The position numbers were made by a program, and so were the translations under genes. 64,000 nucleotides of DNA from Pluralibacter sp. UBA7423 (GTDB taxonomy: Bacteria > Pseudomonadota > Gammaproteobacteria > Enterobacterales > Enterobacteriaceae). Within the stretch, counting starts at the first letter, position 1, and each line of letters begins with the position of its first letter. The notes below the pieces were generated by a model. It did no database searches, was not told the origin of the DNA, and worked only from the letters and a program-made list of their open reading frames with translations. The stretch is from positions 1 to 64,000 of the forward strand of contig DKMD01000021.1 of NCBI GenBank assembly GCA_002470465.1. Direction: 5' to 3'. Positions 32,091 to 41,753 of this stretch are shown here, piece after piece.

Positions 32091-35000
32091 ATGAAACCAA
32101 CCTGTAGTCTCTCTTTTCTTACCTCCTGCATCTGTCTGGCGCTGACCTCAGGCCAGGTCTGGGCCACATGCAACGAGACGTCTCCCACGAACGGTCAGAC
32201 CGTGACTTGCGATGCGACGACACCTGAAAGTACCTCCGTCGTGAGCGGCGCCGCCGTGACGAACGTGACCGTGAATGTGCTCCCGAGCGGCGAATTAAAC
32301 GTGACCACCGGTCCGGCTATTTCCCTGGGTGATGGCAGTAAGATCGCCAACGACGGGACGATTAGTGGCTCTACGTCGGGCCTGCTGCTGCGTGAGGGCA
32401 GCAGCACCGTTACGAATAACGGCTCTATTACCGGCACTGCCGGGCCGGGAGTTATGTTTCAGGGAAGCGGCGGCAACACATTAAATAACAACGGTACCAT
32501 CACCGGACGTGACGATAAAAATAATGCCGTTATCTTTGGGAGCGGCAATGATACGCTGTCGGTGGGTGTCGGAAGTCTTATCGATGGTAACGTCGATCAG
32601 GATTTTGGCTCTACTGGTACATCCGGTAGCGGTAACGACACTTTTACGATGGACGGGGGAACGATCAGAGGCACCGTTGATCAAGGCGTTGGGCCGGGTG
32701 TTGATCGTGCCACCATCACCGGCGGCACCATTGAAGGTGACTTCAGGCAGGGCGGCGGCAGAGATACTTTCGAAATGTCGGGCGGCACCATTACCGGGGA
32801 GTTTAATGATGGCGATATTGTCACCATCACCGGGGGGACTATCGGAAGCGTTGCGCTCAACCTGGGAAATGATGATTTTCGGATGTCCGGCGGTGAAATA
32901 CTCGGGGATGTAAAGGGGCAGGTCAACAATGACAGCTTTAATATCTCAGGCACCGCGATCGTTGACGGCAATATCCTGGGTGGCATCGGCGATGATAGGC
33001 TTGTCTGGCAAAACGGAGGTACCATCAAAGGAAGTATTCTGATGGATGGCGATCCCAGCGGCGATAAAATTGGCAATGATGAAGTCACCCTTATCAACCA
33101 AAGCTCGGCCACAACCGCCTCATCTCCTGTCATTGATGGTGGGGCTGGCACCGATCGCTTCACTTTAGACAACAGTCAATATATTCATCGCGATGCGAAT
33201 ATCCTCTCTGGATTTGAGTCCGTTAACCTGACGAACAATTCCACGTTGACGCTGGATCACCGGGATCTCAAGTTGGGCGACAGCCAGGACGATAATGCCA
33301 GCACCGGCTTTACTATCGATGCAACCAGCACCCTCGCGATTGACAATGATAATGCCGTGGCCTTTACCGGACATCTTAGCGGCACCGGTACCGTCAGCAC
33401 CGATACCAGCGGCAATGCGTTCGATTTTACCAGCAACAACAAAGACGATGGCTTTGAAGGTACGCTGGCGCTGGGTAACAGTACCCTGGCGCTGGAGGGC
33501 ATCAATACTGAAGCGCTCAGCAACGCCACGCTGAAGGCCGGTGCAGGCAGCGTAACGACCGTGGGCAGCGGGCAGCAGCATATCGGCGGGCTGGCCTTTG
33601 ACGGCGGAACCGTTATTTTCGGCTCGGTCGCACCGGGAGAGAAGACGTCTGATAATACGATTCAAACCGCAAAGGACCTCGATCTTAGCGGCTCGGGAAC
33701 CGTGCAGGTTGATCTGGGCGATGCGGTGAATACGCCGCCCCAGACGGATGGCCGGGTTCCTCTGCTGGAGCAGGATGATGGCGATACCCTTATCAGGCTC
33801 TCCGGCTCGGACGGTACGGTAACCGGAACGGGCGGTGCGCTTGAGCTAAAAGACAGCAGCGGCAACGTTATCAGCAGCGGTAAAACGCAGGATATTCTCG
33901 ATCGGGACGGCGGCAGCAAGGTAGCGGAAGGAACCTGGGACTGGCGTTTAACCTCCGGTGATAGCAATGATGGCCTGTATGTGGCCTATGCGCTGAAAGA
34001 GGTAAACCTGATTGGCCAGGGCAACAGCGCCCTTGTGCTGAACAGCGGTAGCAGCACGGGGAACGCCGCCGATCTTAGCGCGAAGGTAACCGGAAGCGGC
34101 GATCTGGCTATCGATACCGGCAGCGGAACCGTTTCGCTTTCCAACCGCAGCAACGATTACACCGGCGTTACGGATGTGCGCAGCGGTACGCTGCTGATGA
34201 GCAACGATAACGTGCTGGGCCAGACTTCGCTGCTGAAGCTTGCCGATAGCACGGGCCTGGCAATGAGCGGACATGCGCAGACCGTAGGGGCCGTAGACAC
34301 TGCGGCCGGTTCGCTGATCGATATTGCCGGTGGCAGCCTTGGAATCAATAACGGCGGTACGGTGAATGGGCATCTGCAGGGGGCGGGAGCGCTGACGCTG
34401 AACGGCGGTGAGCTGACGATTAATGGCGCAAACACGGCGATGACTGCCACCACGACCCTGAAAAGCGGTTCGACTATTAATCTGGACAGCGTCCAGGGGC
34501 TGGGAAGTGGAAATATCGACAACGGCGGCGTGCTTAACCTGAATGGCGCGGCAGGAACGTTTGCAAATAACCTGAGCAACAGCGGACAGGTCAATCTGAA
34601 CAGCAGTCAGACCGTGCTGGCCGGCGATAATCGCGGCTTCAGCGGCGAATTTAATATCGATAATGCCAGCCGGCTGACCGCAGGGCAGGCGTCTCATCTG
34701 GGCCAGTCGGTTATTCATGATGAAGGTACGCTGGCGCTGGTGACCGACAGCAACTGGTCGCTGGAAAACGCGGTGAGCGGTGCGGGTAATCTCGTGAAAG
34801 AGGGTGCCGGGCTGGTCACGCTTGCTGCGCAGAATATGACCTATACCGGCACCACGGATATTACCGGAGGTGGGTTAATATTCGGCGATCGCGGCAGCGA
34901 TCTGACGCTCTCATCTTCTCAGGTCAATATTGCGGAAGGCGGCCTGCTGGCCGGCAACGGCACCGCAGCCGGCAGCGTTGATAATAAAGGCCTGCTGCAG

Positions 35001-36524
35001 GTTGGACACGCCGGGCTGGTGGTTTCTGCGGCTGCTCGTCAGGCCCTCGCCGCAACTCTGGCGACGGTTAGCAGTAATAACGACGCGCTGACGGTCGGCG
35101 GCAATCTCACTAACAGCGGGCAGATCCAGCTGGGCCAGACCGGTAGCGATGTGCTGGCAGGCAACTCATTGACGGTTAACGGCAACTATCTGGGAGAGGG
35201 CGGAAAAATCGCTTTCAACACCGCCCTGGGTGACGATAGCTCCCTGACCGATCATATGACGGTAATGGGCGACACCAGCGGCAATACGCTGGTGAGCGTG
35301 AGAAATGCGGGGGGGAGCGGGGCCAGAACGCTGAACGGTATTGAGATCATCTCCGTTGAGGGAAATTCGGCCGGTACCTTTACCAAAGATGGGCGTATTG
35401 TTGCGGGCGCCTGGGACTATAACCTGGAGCGCGGTAAAGGTGGGGCCAGCGATCCTGATAACTGGTATCTGACGAATAATGCCCCCACGCAGCCAGTCGG
35501 GCCAACCAACCCGACGGAACATGTGAATCCGGGAACGCCGATGTATCGTGTGGAAGCCGGGAGCTATATCGCCAACGTTGCGGCAGCAAACACTCTTTTT
35601 GTTACCCGACTCCACGATCGCCTGGGCGAGACCCAATATACCGATGCTTTAACTGGCGAAAAGCGCGTCACCAGCCTGTGGCTGCGCCAGGTGGGCACCC
35701 ATAACACATGGAGAGACAGCACGGGGCAGCAGAAAACCCAGAGCAACCAGTACGTTGTGATGCTGGGCGGTGACGTGGCGCAGTGGAGCAGCGACGGACT
35801 GGATCGAGGGCATCTGGGCCTGATGGCCGGCTACGGTAATAACCACAGCAACACCCGCTCTGATGTGACAGGCTACCATTCAGATGGTCGGGTCAGCGGC
35901 TATAACGTTGGCGTGTACGGCACCTGGTATGCCAATGATGCGGAGAAGACGGGGCTTTACGTGGACTCCTGGGCCAGCTATAGCTGGCTGAAAAACACGG
36001 TCAACGGTGAAGATCTGGCCCGCGAGGAGTACGACTCTAAGGGGCTGACTGCATCGCTGGAAAGTGGCTATACGTGGAAAGTCGGTGAGTTCAACGGCAG
36101 TAAAGGTACGCTCAATACCGTTTATATTCAGCCGCAGGCCCAGGCTATCTGGATGGGGGTTAGTGCAGATGATCACACCGAAAGCAACGGCACCCACGTC
36201 AGCAGCAACGGTGATGGCAACGTGCAAACCCGTCTTGGCGTGCGTACTTACCTGAAAAGCCACAGCCGGCTTGATGACGGTAAAGATCGCGAGTTTGAAC
36301 CTTTTGTTGAGGCTAACTGGATCCATAACACCCGTGATTTCAGCGTAACAATGAATAATGTGACGTTGAGCCAGTCCGGCGCGCGTAATCTGGGTGAGCT
36401 GAAAACAGGGGTGGAAGGTAAGCTGAGCAACAATCTGACGGCCTGGGGCAACGTGGGTCAGCAGATAGGCGATAAAGGCTACAGCAATACGGAAGCCATG
36501 CTGGGGGTTAAATACAGCTGGTAA
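32091..36524 (+). CDS. Autotransporter (type Va), AIDA/pertactin-like, large passenger
   Basis: 1,477 residues from ATG 32091 (GGGGTG upstream). The frame opens at 32034, but the signal peptide (MKPTCSLSFLTSCICLALT...VWA) starts at 32091. The passenger is a beta-helix of Gly/Asn/Thr-rich repeats (GGTIxG...), with passenger-associated strand repeats (GNLVKEGAGLVTLA, YTGTTDITGGG). An autochaperone segment, a Pro-rich linker (PTQPVGPTNPTEHVNPG) and a C-terminal 12-strand beta-barrel of about 270 residues follow, ending in Trp. It is probably a surface adhesin or biofilm factor. The C-terminal third is clearly paralogous to the autotransporter at 60256. It lies between hldE and ubiK, where E. coli has no such gene. 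Confidence 0.92.
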   Translation: MKPTCSLSFLTSCICLALTSGQVWATCNETSPTNGQTVTCDATTPESTSVVSGAAVTNVTVNVLPSGELNVTTGPAISLGDGSKIANDGTISGSTSGLLLREGSSTVTNNGSITGTAGPGVMFQGSGGNTLNNNGTITGRDDKNNAVIFGSGNDTLSVGVGSLIDGNVDQDFGSTGTSGSGNDTFTMDGGTIRGTVDQGVGPGVDRATITGGTIEGDFRQGGGRDTFEMSGGTITGEFNDGDIVTITGGTIGSVALNLGNDDFRMSGGEILGDVKGQVNNDSFNISGTAIVDGNILGGIGDDRLVWQNGGTIKGSILMDGDPSGDKIGNDEVTLINQSSATTASSPVIDGGAGTDRFTLDNSQYIHRDANILSGFESVNLTNNSTLTLDHRDLKLGDSQDDNASTGFTIDATSTLAIDNDNAVAFTGHLSGTGTVSTDTSGNAFDFTSNNKDDGFEGTLALGNSTLALEGINTEALSNATLKAGAGSVTTVGSGQQHIGGLAFDGGTVIFGSVAPGEKTSDNTIQTAKDLDLSGSGTVQVDLGDAVNTPPQTDGRVPLLEQDDGDTLIRLSGSDGTVTGTGGALELKDSSGNVISSGKTQDILDRDGGSKVAEGTWDWRLTSGDSNDGLYVAYALKEVNLIGQGNSALVLNSGSSTGNAADLSAKVTGSGDLAIDTGSGTVSLSNRSNDYTGVTDVRSGTLLMSNDNVLGQTSLLKLADSTGLAMSGHAQTVGAVDTAAGSLIDIAGGSLGINNGGTVNGHLQGAGALTLNGGELTINGANTAMTATTTLKSGSTINLDSVQGLGSGNIDNGGVLNLNGAAGTFANNLSNSGQVNLNSSQTVLAGDNRGFSGEFNIDNASRLTAGQASHLGQSVIHDEGTLALVTDSNWSLENAVSGAGNLVKEGAGLVTLAAQNMTYTGTTDITGGGLIFGDRGSDLTLSSSQVNIAEGGLLAGNGTAAGSVDNKGLLQVGHAGLVVSAAARQALAATLATVSSNNDALTVGGNLTNSGQIQLGQTGSDVLAGNSLTVNGNYLGEGGKIAFNTALGDDSSLTDHMTVMGDTSGNTLVSVRNAGGSGARTLNGIEIISVEGNSAGTFTKDGRIVAGAWDYNLERGKGGASDPDNWYLTNNAPTQPVGPTNPTEHVNPGTPMYRVEAGSYIANVAAANTLFVTRLHDRLGETQYTDALTGEKRVTSLWLRQVGTHNTWRDSTGQQKTQSNQYVVMLGGDVAQWSSDGLDRGHLGLMAGYGNNHSNTRSDVTGYHSDGRVSGYNVGVYGTWYANDAEKTGLYVDSWASYSWLKNTVNGEDLAREEYDSKGLTASLESGYTWKVGEFNGSKGTLNTVYIQPQAQAIWMGVSADDHTESNGTHVSSNGDGNVQTRLGVRTYLKSHSRLDDGKDREFEPFVEANWIHNTRDFSVTMNNVTLSQSGARNLGELKTGVEGKLSNNLTAWGNVGQQIGDKGYSNTEAMLGVKYSW

Positions 36525-36540
36525 CCTGATACCAAATAAA

Positions 36541-36566
36541 AAACCCGTCCTGCGTGACGGGTTTTT
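36541..36566. terminator. Terminator between autotransporter and ubiK
   Basis: AAACCCGTC and GACGGGTTT form a 9-bp stem with loop CTGCGT, flanked by T residues on the plus strand and A residues before it. It can serve both converging genes. Confidence 0.9.
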
Positions 36567-36584
36567 TGATCGACAGAGAGCAGG

Positions 36585-36866
36585 CTACTGCTGATTTTCT
36601 GCTGAAGATGATGCCGCATCCGGCGTGGATCGGGCTTCCAGATCGCTGAGGCGCTGCTCCAGCAGAGCCAGCTTCTCACGGGTGCGCAGCAGCACCTGCG
36701 TTTGTACGTCAAACTCTTCACGGCTTACCAGATCCAGACGGGTCAGCTGAGACTGCAGCACCTGACGGATTTTCTTCTCGACGTCATCACCAAACTCACG
36801 CAGGCCTTTCGGCATCGACTCGTGAACCTGGCGGGCAATCTGTTCAATTTTCTTCGGATCAATCAT
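36585..36866 (-). CDS. ubiK: Ubiquinone biosynthesis accessory factor UbiK
   Basis: 93 residues, nearly identical to E. coli UbiK (YqiC) through the first 80 ([20 protein letters not shown]), with a C-terminal coiled coil ([14 protein letters not shown]). It forms a complex with UbiJ for aerobic ubiquinone synthesis. The start at 36866 matches the family; the longer frame to 37034 enters the riboswitch region and is rejected. Confidence 0.95.
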   Translation of the reverse strand: MIDPKKIEQIARQVHESMPKGLREFGDDVEKKIRQVLQSQLTRLDLVSREEFDVQTQVLLRTREKLALLEQRLSDLEARSTPDAASSSAENQQ

Positions 36867-36990
36867 TACGGTTTTCCTGATCGGGTCTGATTTGCAGATT
36901 ATTGTAGTGCCTATAGCCTGCGCTATAAACCAGAAATGTTTGAAGCTTATGCATTGCCGGAGATAATCATTAGCGTTATAGTTATCTCGC

Positions 36991-37137
36991 TTATTCTCAG
37001 GGCGGGGCGAAATTCCCCACCGGCGGTAAATCAACCCAGGTTGAAAGCCCGCGAGCGCTTCAGACGCCAGTCTGAAGGTCAGCAGATCCGGTGTAATTCC
37101 GGGGCCGACGGTTAGAGTCCGGATGGGAGAGAGTAAC
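36991..37137 (+). ncRNA. FMN riboswitch (RFN element) of ribB
   Basis: The conserved RFN blocks occur in order: TTCTCAGGGCGGGGCGAAAT, CCCCACCGGCGGTAAAT, AGCCCGCGAGCG, the variable arm, CAGATCCGGTG, ATTCCGGGGCCGACGG and GTCCGGATGGGAGAGAG. It is located about 100 bases before ribB on the same strand. FMN binding should repress ribB. In E. coli the same leader is known as sroG. Confidence 0.97.
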
Positions 37138-37240
37138 GATCTACGGGCAAGGCCCGCTCACGTTATTTTTTTGCCGCTGCGTCGGCGCTCCTAAGACTGC
37201 CCTGATTCTGGTAACCATAATTTTAATGAGGGCTTTTACC

Positions 37241-37894
37241 ATGAATCAGACGCTACTTTCCTCTTTTGGTACCGCTTTTGAACGTGTAGAACACGCGTTA
37301 TCCGCGCTGCGCGAAGGCCGCGGCGTGATGGTACTCGATGATGAAAACCGTGAAAACGAAGGCGATATGATCTTTGCCGCTGAAACCATGACCGTTGAGC
37401 AGATGGCGCTGACTATCCGCCACGGCAGCGGCATTGTGTGCCTGTGCATCAACGAAGAGCGCCGCAAGCAGCTTGACCTGCCGATGATGGTAGACAACAA
37501 CACCAGCGCCTTCGGCACCGGTTTTACCGTGACTATCGAAGCGGCGCATGGCGTGACCACCGGCGTCTCTGCGGCCGACCGCATCACTACCGTGCGTGCC
37601 GCCATTGCCGATGGCGCGAAACCTGCCGACCTGCATCGTCCGGGCCACGTTTTCCCTCTGCGCGCGCAGGCGGGTGGCGTGCTGACTCGCGGCGGTCACA
37701 CGGAGGCGACCATCGATCTGGTGACCCTGGCAGGTTTCAAACCTGCGGGCGTACTGTGTGAACTGACCAACGATGACGGCACCATGGCGCGTGCGCCGGA
37801 GTGCATCAAGTTTGCTGCGGAACACAATATGCCGGTGGTGACCATCGAAGATCTGGTGGAATATCGCCAAAAACATGAGCGTAAGGCCAGCTAA
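37241..37894 (+). CDS. ribB: 3,4-dihydroxy-2-butanone 4-phosphate synthase
   Basis: 217 residues, matching E. coli RibB from [10 protein letters not shown]. It converts ribulose 5-phosphate to the four-carbon riboflavin precursor. Acidic loop [19 protein letters not shown] and [11 protein letters not shown] motifs are present. It is monocistronic under the FMN riboswitch. Confidence 0.98.
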   Translation: MNQTLLSSFGTAFERVEHALSALREGRGVMVLDDENRENEGDMIFAAETMTVEQMALTIRHGSGIVCLCINEERRKQLDLPMMVDNNTSAFGTGFTVTIEAAHGVTTGVSAADRITTVRAAIADGAKPADLHRPGHVFPLRAQAGGVLTRGGHTEATIDLVTLAGFKPAGVLCELTNDDGTMARAPECIKFAAEHNMPVVTIEDLVEYRQKHERKAS

Positions 37895-37917
37895 GTCTGC
37901 CTGACGCTGAAATGAAG

Positions 37918-37940
37918 AACGCCGGGATAATCCCGGCGTT
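37918..37940. terminator. Bidirectional terminator between ribB and zupT
   Basis: AACGCCGGGA and TCCCGGCGTT form a 10-bp stem, with T residues following on the plus strand. Confidence 0.85.
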
Positions 37941-37943
37941 TTG

Positions 37944-38717
37944 CTATGCGAAATCCATCGTCTGTAACAGCACCAGGCTCAGCCCCATCACCGACATGCC
38001 ACACAGCACGCCGTAGCTCGGGTTGTTATGCGGATCTATCTCTTTGGCGAGCGGCATCAATTCATCGACCGACAGTGCCACCATAATTCCGGCCACCGCG
38101 GCCATGATGGCAGCCATGACCACCGGTGATACCAGCGTTCCCAGAATCAGCCATGCCAGCACCCCGCCAAGAATTTCAGCCATGCCTGAAATCCCTGCCC
38201 AGAACACCGCTTTACGTTTCGAGCCCGTGGCGGCATAGACCGGCCCGGCGACGGCCAGACCTTCCGGAATATTGTGCAGCGCAACGGCGAGCGCAATGCC
38301 AAAACCGAGTTCCAGATTGCTGCTGGCGGTGACATACGTTGCAACACCTTCCGGGAAGTTATGCAGGCTGATGCCGAGCGTTAACAGGATTGCTGTCCGG
38401 CGCAGGTTACGTGGCATGATGGCTTTGTCGCCCTGCATCAAATCCTGCGGGTGGGCGTGCGGCAGCATACGATCAAGCGCGAAGTAGCCAAGCAGTCCAA
38501 TCACAAACATGCCGTAGCCGAGCACCGGCGACATCCCTTCCGTGCCGAGCGCGGCGGGCAACATTTCCATCAGGGAAATCAGTAGCATAATCCCGGCAGC
38601 GAAGCCAAGAGAAAAGGCCAGTACGCGATCAGAAGGCTTCTGGCCTATAACGCCCAGCAGCGCCCCGATGAAGGTGGCCCCACCGGCAAGTAAGGTCAGA
38701 ATCAAAGGTACTGACAT
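37944..38717 (-). CDS. zupT: ZIP-family divalent metal (zinc) importer
   Basis: 257 residues, close to E. coli ZupT (YgiE). Eight membrane helices are expected. Metal-site motifs are [11 protein letters not shown] and [10 protein letters not shown] in helices 4 and 5. It imports Zn(II) and also Fe(II), Mn(II) and Co(II). A Fur-box-like palindrome lies just before the start codon. Confidence 0.97.
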   Translation of the reverse strand: MSVPLILTLLAGGATFIGALLGVIGQKPSDRVLAFSLGFAAGIMLLISLMEMLPAALGTEGMSPVLGYGMFVIGLLGYFALDRMLPHAHPQDLMQGDKAIMPRNLRRTAILLTLGISLHNFPEGVATYVTASSNLELGFGIALAVALHNIPEGLAVAGPVYAATGSKRKAVFWAGISGMAEILGGVLAWLILGTLVSPVVMAAIMAAVAGIMVALSVDELMPLAKEIDPHNNPSYGVLCGMSVMGLSLVLLQTMDFA

Positions 38718-38728
38718 AGAAACTCCTT

Positions 38729-38748
38729 AATGATAACCATTATCATTT
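38729..38748 (-). promoter_or_regulatory. Candidate Fur box upstream of zupT
   Basis: AATGATAA-CCA-TTATCATT is a perfect 8-3-8 inverted repeat and matches 14 of 15 positions of the Fur 7-1-7 core (TGATAATNATTATCA). It lies 12 bases upstream of the zupT ATG and overlaps the probable promoter or ribosome binding region. Confidence 0.65.
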
Positions 38749-38912
38749 ATAGTAAAGCTCCCTTTTCCCAAAAGCGAGGGGGCAAAGGTGCTTTTACGTG
38801 TCCTTACATTCAAATTTCCTGATGATCATCATCACCGTTATCTGAGTTCATCCGCACTCAAAACCGCGTAATGTAGAGCCATCAATCCGACTGTTCCTGT
38901 AAGGATATCATC

Positions 38913-39704
38913 ATGTCTTCTTCCCGTATGCCAGCTCTGTTTTTAGGTCACGGTAGCCCGATGAACGTGCTGGAGGATAACGTGTACACGCGTGCCTGGC
39001 AGCAGCTGGGCGAAACGCTGCCGCGCCCAAAAGCGATCGTGGCGATTTCCGCGCACTGGTTTACGCGAGGAACGGGCGTCACGGCGATGGAAGCCCCGAA
39101 AACCATTCATGATTTCGGTGGATTCCCGCAGGCGCTGTATGACACGCACTACCCGGCTCCGGGGTCGCCAGAGCTTGCTCAGCGGCTGGTTGAGCTGTTA
39201 GCTCCTGTGCCCGTTGCGCTTGATAAAGAAGCCTGGGGCTTTGACCACGGCTCCTGGGGCGTGCTCATTAAGATGTACCCGGATGCTGATATCCCGATGG
39301 TGCAACTGAGCATAGACAGCACGAAACCCGCTGCCTGGCATCTCGAAATGGGACGTAAACTCGCGGCTTTGCGCGATGAAGGTATCATGCTGGTGGCGAG
39401 CGGTAACGTGGTGCATAACCTGCGCACAGCGCGCTGGCATGGCGAAAACTCGCCGTATCCTTGGGCGACCTCGTTCAATGAATTTGTGAAAGATAACCTG
39501 ACCTGGCAAGGGGCAACGGAAGCACATCCGCTGGTAAATTACCTCGATCATGAAGGCGGTTCATTATCGAACCCGACGGCGGATCACTATTTACCGCTGC
39601 TGTATGTGCTGGGCGCGTGGGACGGGCAGGAGCCTGTCAACATTGTGACAGACGGGATTGAGATGGGGAGTCTGAGTATGCTTTCGGTACAGATCGGGGA
39701 GTGA
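38913..39704 (+). CDS. ygiD: 4,5-DOPA dioxygenase extradiol (LigB-type)
   Basis: 263 residues, collinear with E. coli YgiD. It is a class III extradiol dioxygenase that opens L-DOPA in vitro. Metal and active-site His are visible in FLGHGSPMN, SAHWFTRG, GFDHGSWGVL and GNVVHNLR. Physiological role is not settled. Preceded by AAGGA. Confidence 0.95.
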   Translation: MSSSRMPALFLGHGSPMNVLEDNVYTRAWQQLGETLPRPKAIVAISAHWFTRGTGVTAMEAPKTIHDFGGFPQALYDTHYPAPGSPELAQRLVELLAPVPVALDKEAWGFDHGSWGVLIKMYPDADIPMVQLSIDSTKPAAWHLEMGRKLAALRDEGIMLVASGNVVHNLRTARWHGENSPYPWATSFNEFVKDNLTWQGATEAHPLVNYLDHEGGSLSNPTADHYLPLLYVLGAWDGQEPVNIVTDGIEMGSLSMLSVQIGE

Positions 39705-39750
39705 TGAAATTGCCCGGAAAACAACGCGTCGCCGGGCATTTGCAAGAGCG

Positions 39751-40911
39751 TTACTCCACAAAAGTATGCGGATAGAAGCGTGACAGATCCTGAGTGATCA
39801 GCGCCCGATCTTCACGAATGCCGATCCCGGCAGGCTGGTCGTTGATCAGCCAGCTACCGATCAGCGTATAGCTGTCGCCAAATTTAGGTAGTTCGCAAAA
39901 CTGCTGGACGATCATGCCTTCTTCGCCGTAAGGCCCTTCAACCGCTTCCAGCACTTCACCGTTCTCCACGATCGACACATTTGCGCCTTCACGGGAGAAA
40001 ATCGGTTTCTTCACGTACTTCGCCATTTCCGGGTATTCGTCTTCGGCGAAATACGCTGGCAGCAGGTTCGGGTGATCCGGGAACATTTCCCACAGCATTG
40101 GCAACAGGGCTTTGTTGGAGATAATGCTTTTCCAGGCCGGTTCCAGCCAGCGCACGCCAGCGTCTTCGAGCTTGGTGGAGAAAATCTCCCGTAGCATGTA
40201 TTCCCACGGATAGAGCTTGAACAAATTGCTGATAACCTGATCCTGCAGATCGGTGAACTGACCCTTTTCGCCAAGCCCGATATCTTCGATGTACAGAAAT
40301 TCGCTGGCGACGCCGGCTTCGTTGGCGCAGTCCTGCAAATACTGCACGGTACCGCGATCTTCTTCGGTGTCACGGCAGCAGGTAAAGTGCAGCAGATTAA
40401 AACCGTGCTGTTCACGCAGCACGGCAAAGCGCTCAATCAGCTTTTCCTGCAGGCTGTTAAACTGATCGCTTCCCTCAGGCAGCTTTCCGGCATTGAGCTG
40501 ATCTTCCAGCCAAATCCACTGGAAGAATGCTGCTTCGTACAGAGACGTTGGTGTGTCTGCGTTATTCTCCAGAAGCTTAGGTTCACCTTTGCCGTCCCAC
40601 GCCAGATCGAGGCGGGAGTAGAGCGACGGCTGCTGCGTTTGCCAGGACTGGCGCACGAAGCTCCAGGTGTGCTTCGGGATGCGGAACTTAGTCAGCAGTT
40701 CATCGCTGCTGACCACGCGTTCCACAACTTTCAGGCACATCTGATGCAGTTCGGCGGTGACGTCTTCGAGTTTCTCGACCTGATCAAGCGTTAGTTTGTA
40801 ATAGGCGTCTTCACACCAGTACGGCTCACCGTACATGGTGTGGAAGTTGAAGCCATACTCGGTGGCTTTTTCGCGCCAGTCCGGGCGCTCGGTGATGCTG
40901 ACTCTTTCCAT
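39751..40911 (-). CDS. ygiC: Glutathionylspermidine synthase-like ATP-grasp ligase
   Basis: 386 residues of the YgiC/YjfC family, which carries the synthetase half of bifunctional Gss. ATP-grasp residues lie in [26 protein letters not shown] and [18 protein letters not shown]. The family amide-ligase reaction is inferred; its acceptor in E. coli is unproven. It follows ygiB by 5 bases, in the tolC-ygiB-ygiC operon. Confidence 0.95.
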   Translation of the reverse strand: MERVSITERPDWREKATEYGFNFHTMYGEPYWCEDAYYKLTLDQVEKLEDVTAELHQMCLKVVERVVSSDELLTKFRIPKHTWSFVRQSWQTQQPSLYSRLDLAWDGKGEPKLLENNADTPTSLYEAAFFQWIWLEDQLNAGKLPEGSDQFNSLQEKLIERFAVLREQHGFNLLHFTCCRDTEEDRGTVQYLQDCANEAGVASEFLYIEDIGLGEKGQFTDLQDQVISNLFKLYPWEYMLREIFSTKLEDAGVRWLEPAWKSIISNKALLPMLWEMFPDHPNLLPAYFAEDEYPEMAKYVKKPIFSREGANVSIVENGEVLEAVEGPYGEEGMIVQQFCELPKFGDSYTLIGSWLINDQPAGIGIREDRALITQDLSRFYPHTFVE

Positions 40912-40916
40912 GACGG

Positions 40917-41582
40917 TTAGCCGCCCATCGAACGGGTGGAGGTTCCCGCAGCGCTGCGCGACATGGTGGACTGTTTAGCGACGGACTCACCAAAGCCGCC
41001 GCGGGTGACGGTGCTGGTGGTGGCCGGTTTTGGTGCCATCGCGGTTTTCGGCACGTTCATGGTGCGTCCGGACTGCGCTGCGCCGTAGCTTTTCCCGCCT
41101 GCGTCGGTGTACTGACCGTACGCCGGGCTTGCCGGGTTTTTCGAGCTGAACAGCGGCTGCTGCTGCATTCCGCCACTCATCATGCGGCCCATCATGTAGC
41201 CTGCCATCAGCGGCATCCAGAAGCTGCCGCCGCCCTGCTGGGCCTGCGCCTGATTTTCTGGAGCCATGCCTGCCTGGGCTGGCGCCTGCTGGCACTGGCC
41301 TTCGCCAAACTCTGCCACGCAGTCTTCACGGCTGGCGTATTTTGGCGCGGTGCGCTCGGCTTCTTTCAGCGCATTATTGTACGAGGCGGTACATTCGGCG
41401 CTTTTGCCCGGGTTGGCACTCGAGCAATCATCCGCGTTCTGGTACATCGATACCGTTTCATCTGTTTTTTCGCAGCCTGAAAGCATAAAGACTGCGGTGA
41501 TCGCCAGCGCAACCGGCGTCAAATGGCGTGCGCCCCAGTTCTTGCGGAACGAAGCGTGATTAATTGTTTTTGTCCGTTTCAT
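40917..41582 (-). CDS. ygiB: DUF1190 lipoprotein-like protein
   Basis: 221 residues, close to E. coli YgiB. After a basic N-terminus comes a hydrophobic segment ending in LSGC-like [10 protein letters not shown]. The middle is rich in Ala/Gln (APAQAG...NQAQAQQGG), a hydrophobic Met-rich patch ([13 protein letters not shown]) follows, and the tail has a FGESVAKQ motif. Function unknown. Second gene of the tolC operon. Confidence 0.93.
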   Translation of the reverse strand: MKRTKTINHASFRKNWGARHLTPVALAITAVFMLSGCEKTDETVSMYQNADDCSSANPGKSAECTASYNNALKEAERTAPKYASREDCVAEFGEGQCQQAPAQAGMAPENQAQAQQGGGSFWMPLMAGYMMGRMMSGGMQQQPLFSSKNPASPAYGQYTDAGGKSYGAAQSGRTMNVPKTAMAPKPATTSTVTRGGFGESVAKQSTMSRSAAGTSTRSMGG

Positions 41583-41753
41583 TATCTTTCATCCTGGACC
41601 CAGTGGTAGCGCTCAGGATAGTGGATGAGTGGTTGAAATTGAAGCGATGAGGGACGAGCGACGCAGATCTTTACGTTGCCTTACGTTTATTTTTGTGGGA
41701 GTTGTGAGAAAAGGAATAAACCCCGGCGAACGATGCCGCCGGGGCAGCCCGAA

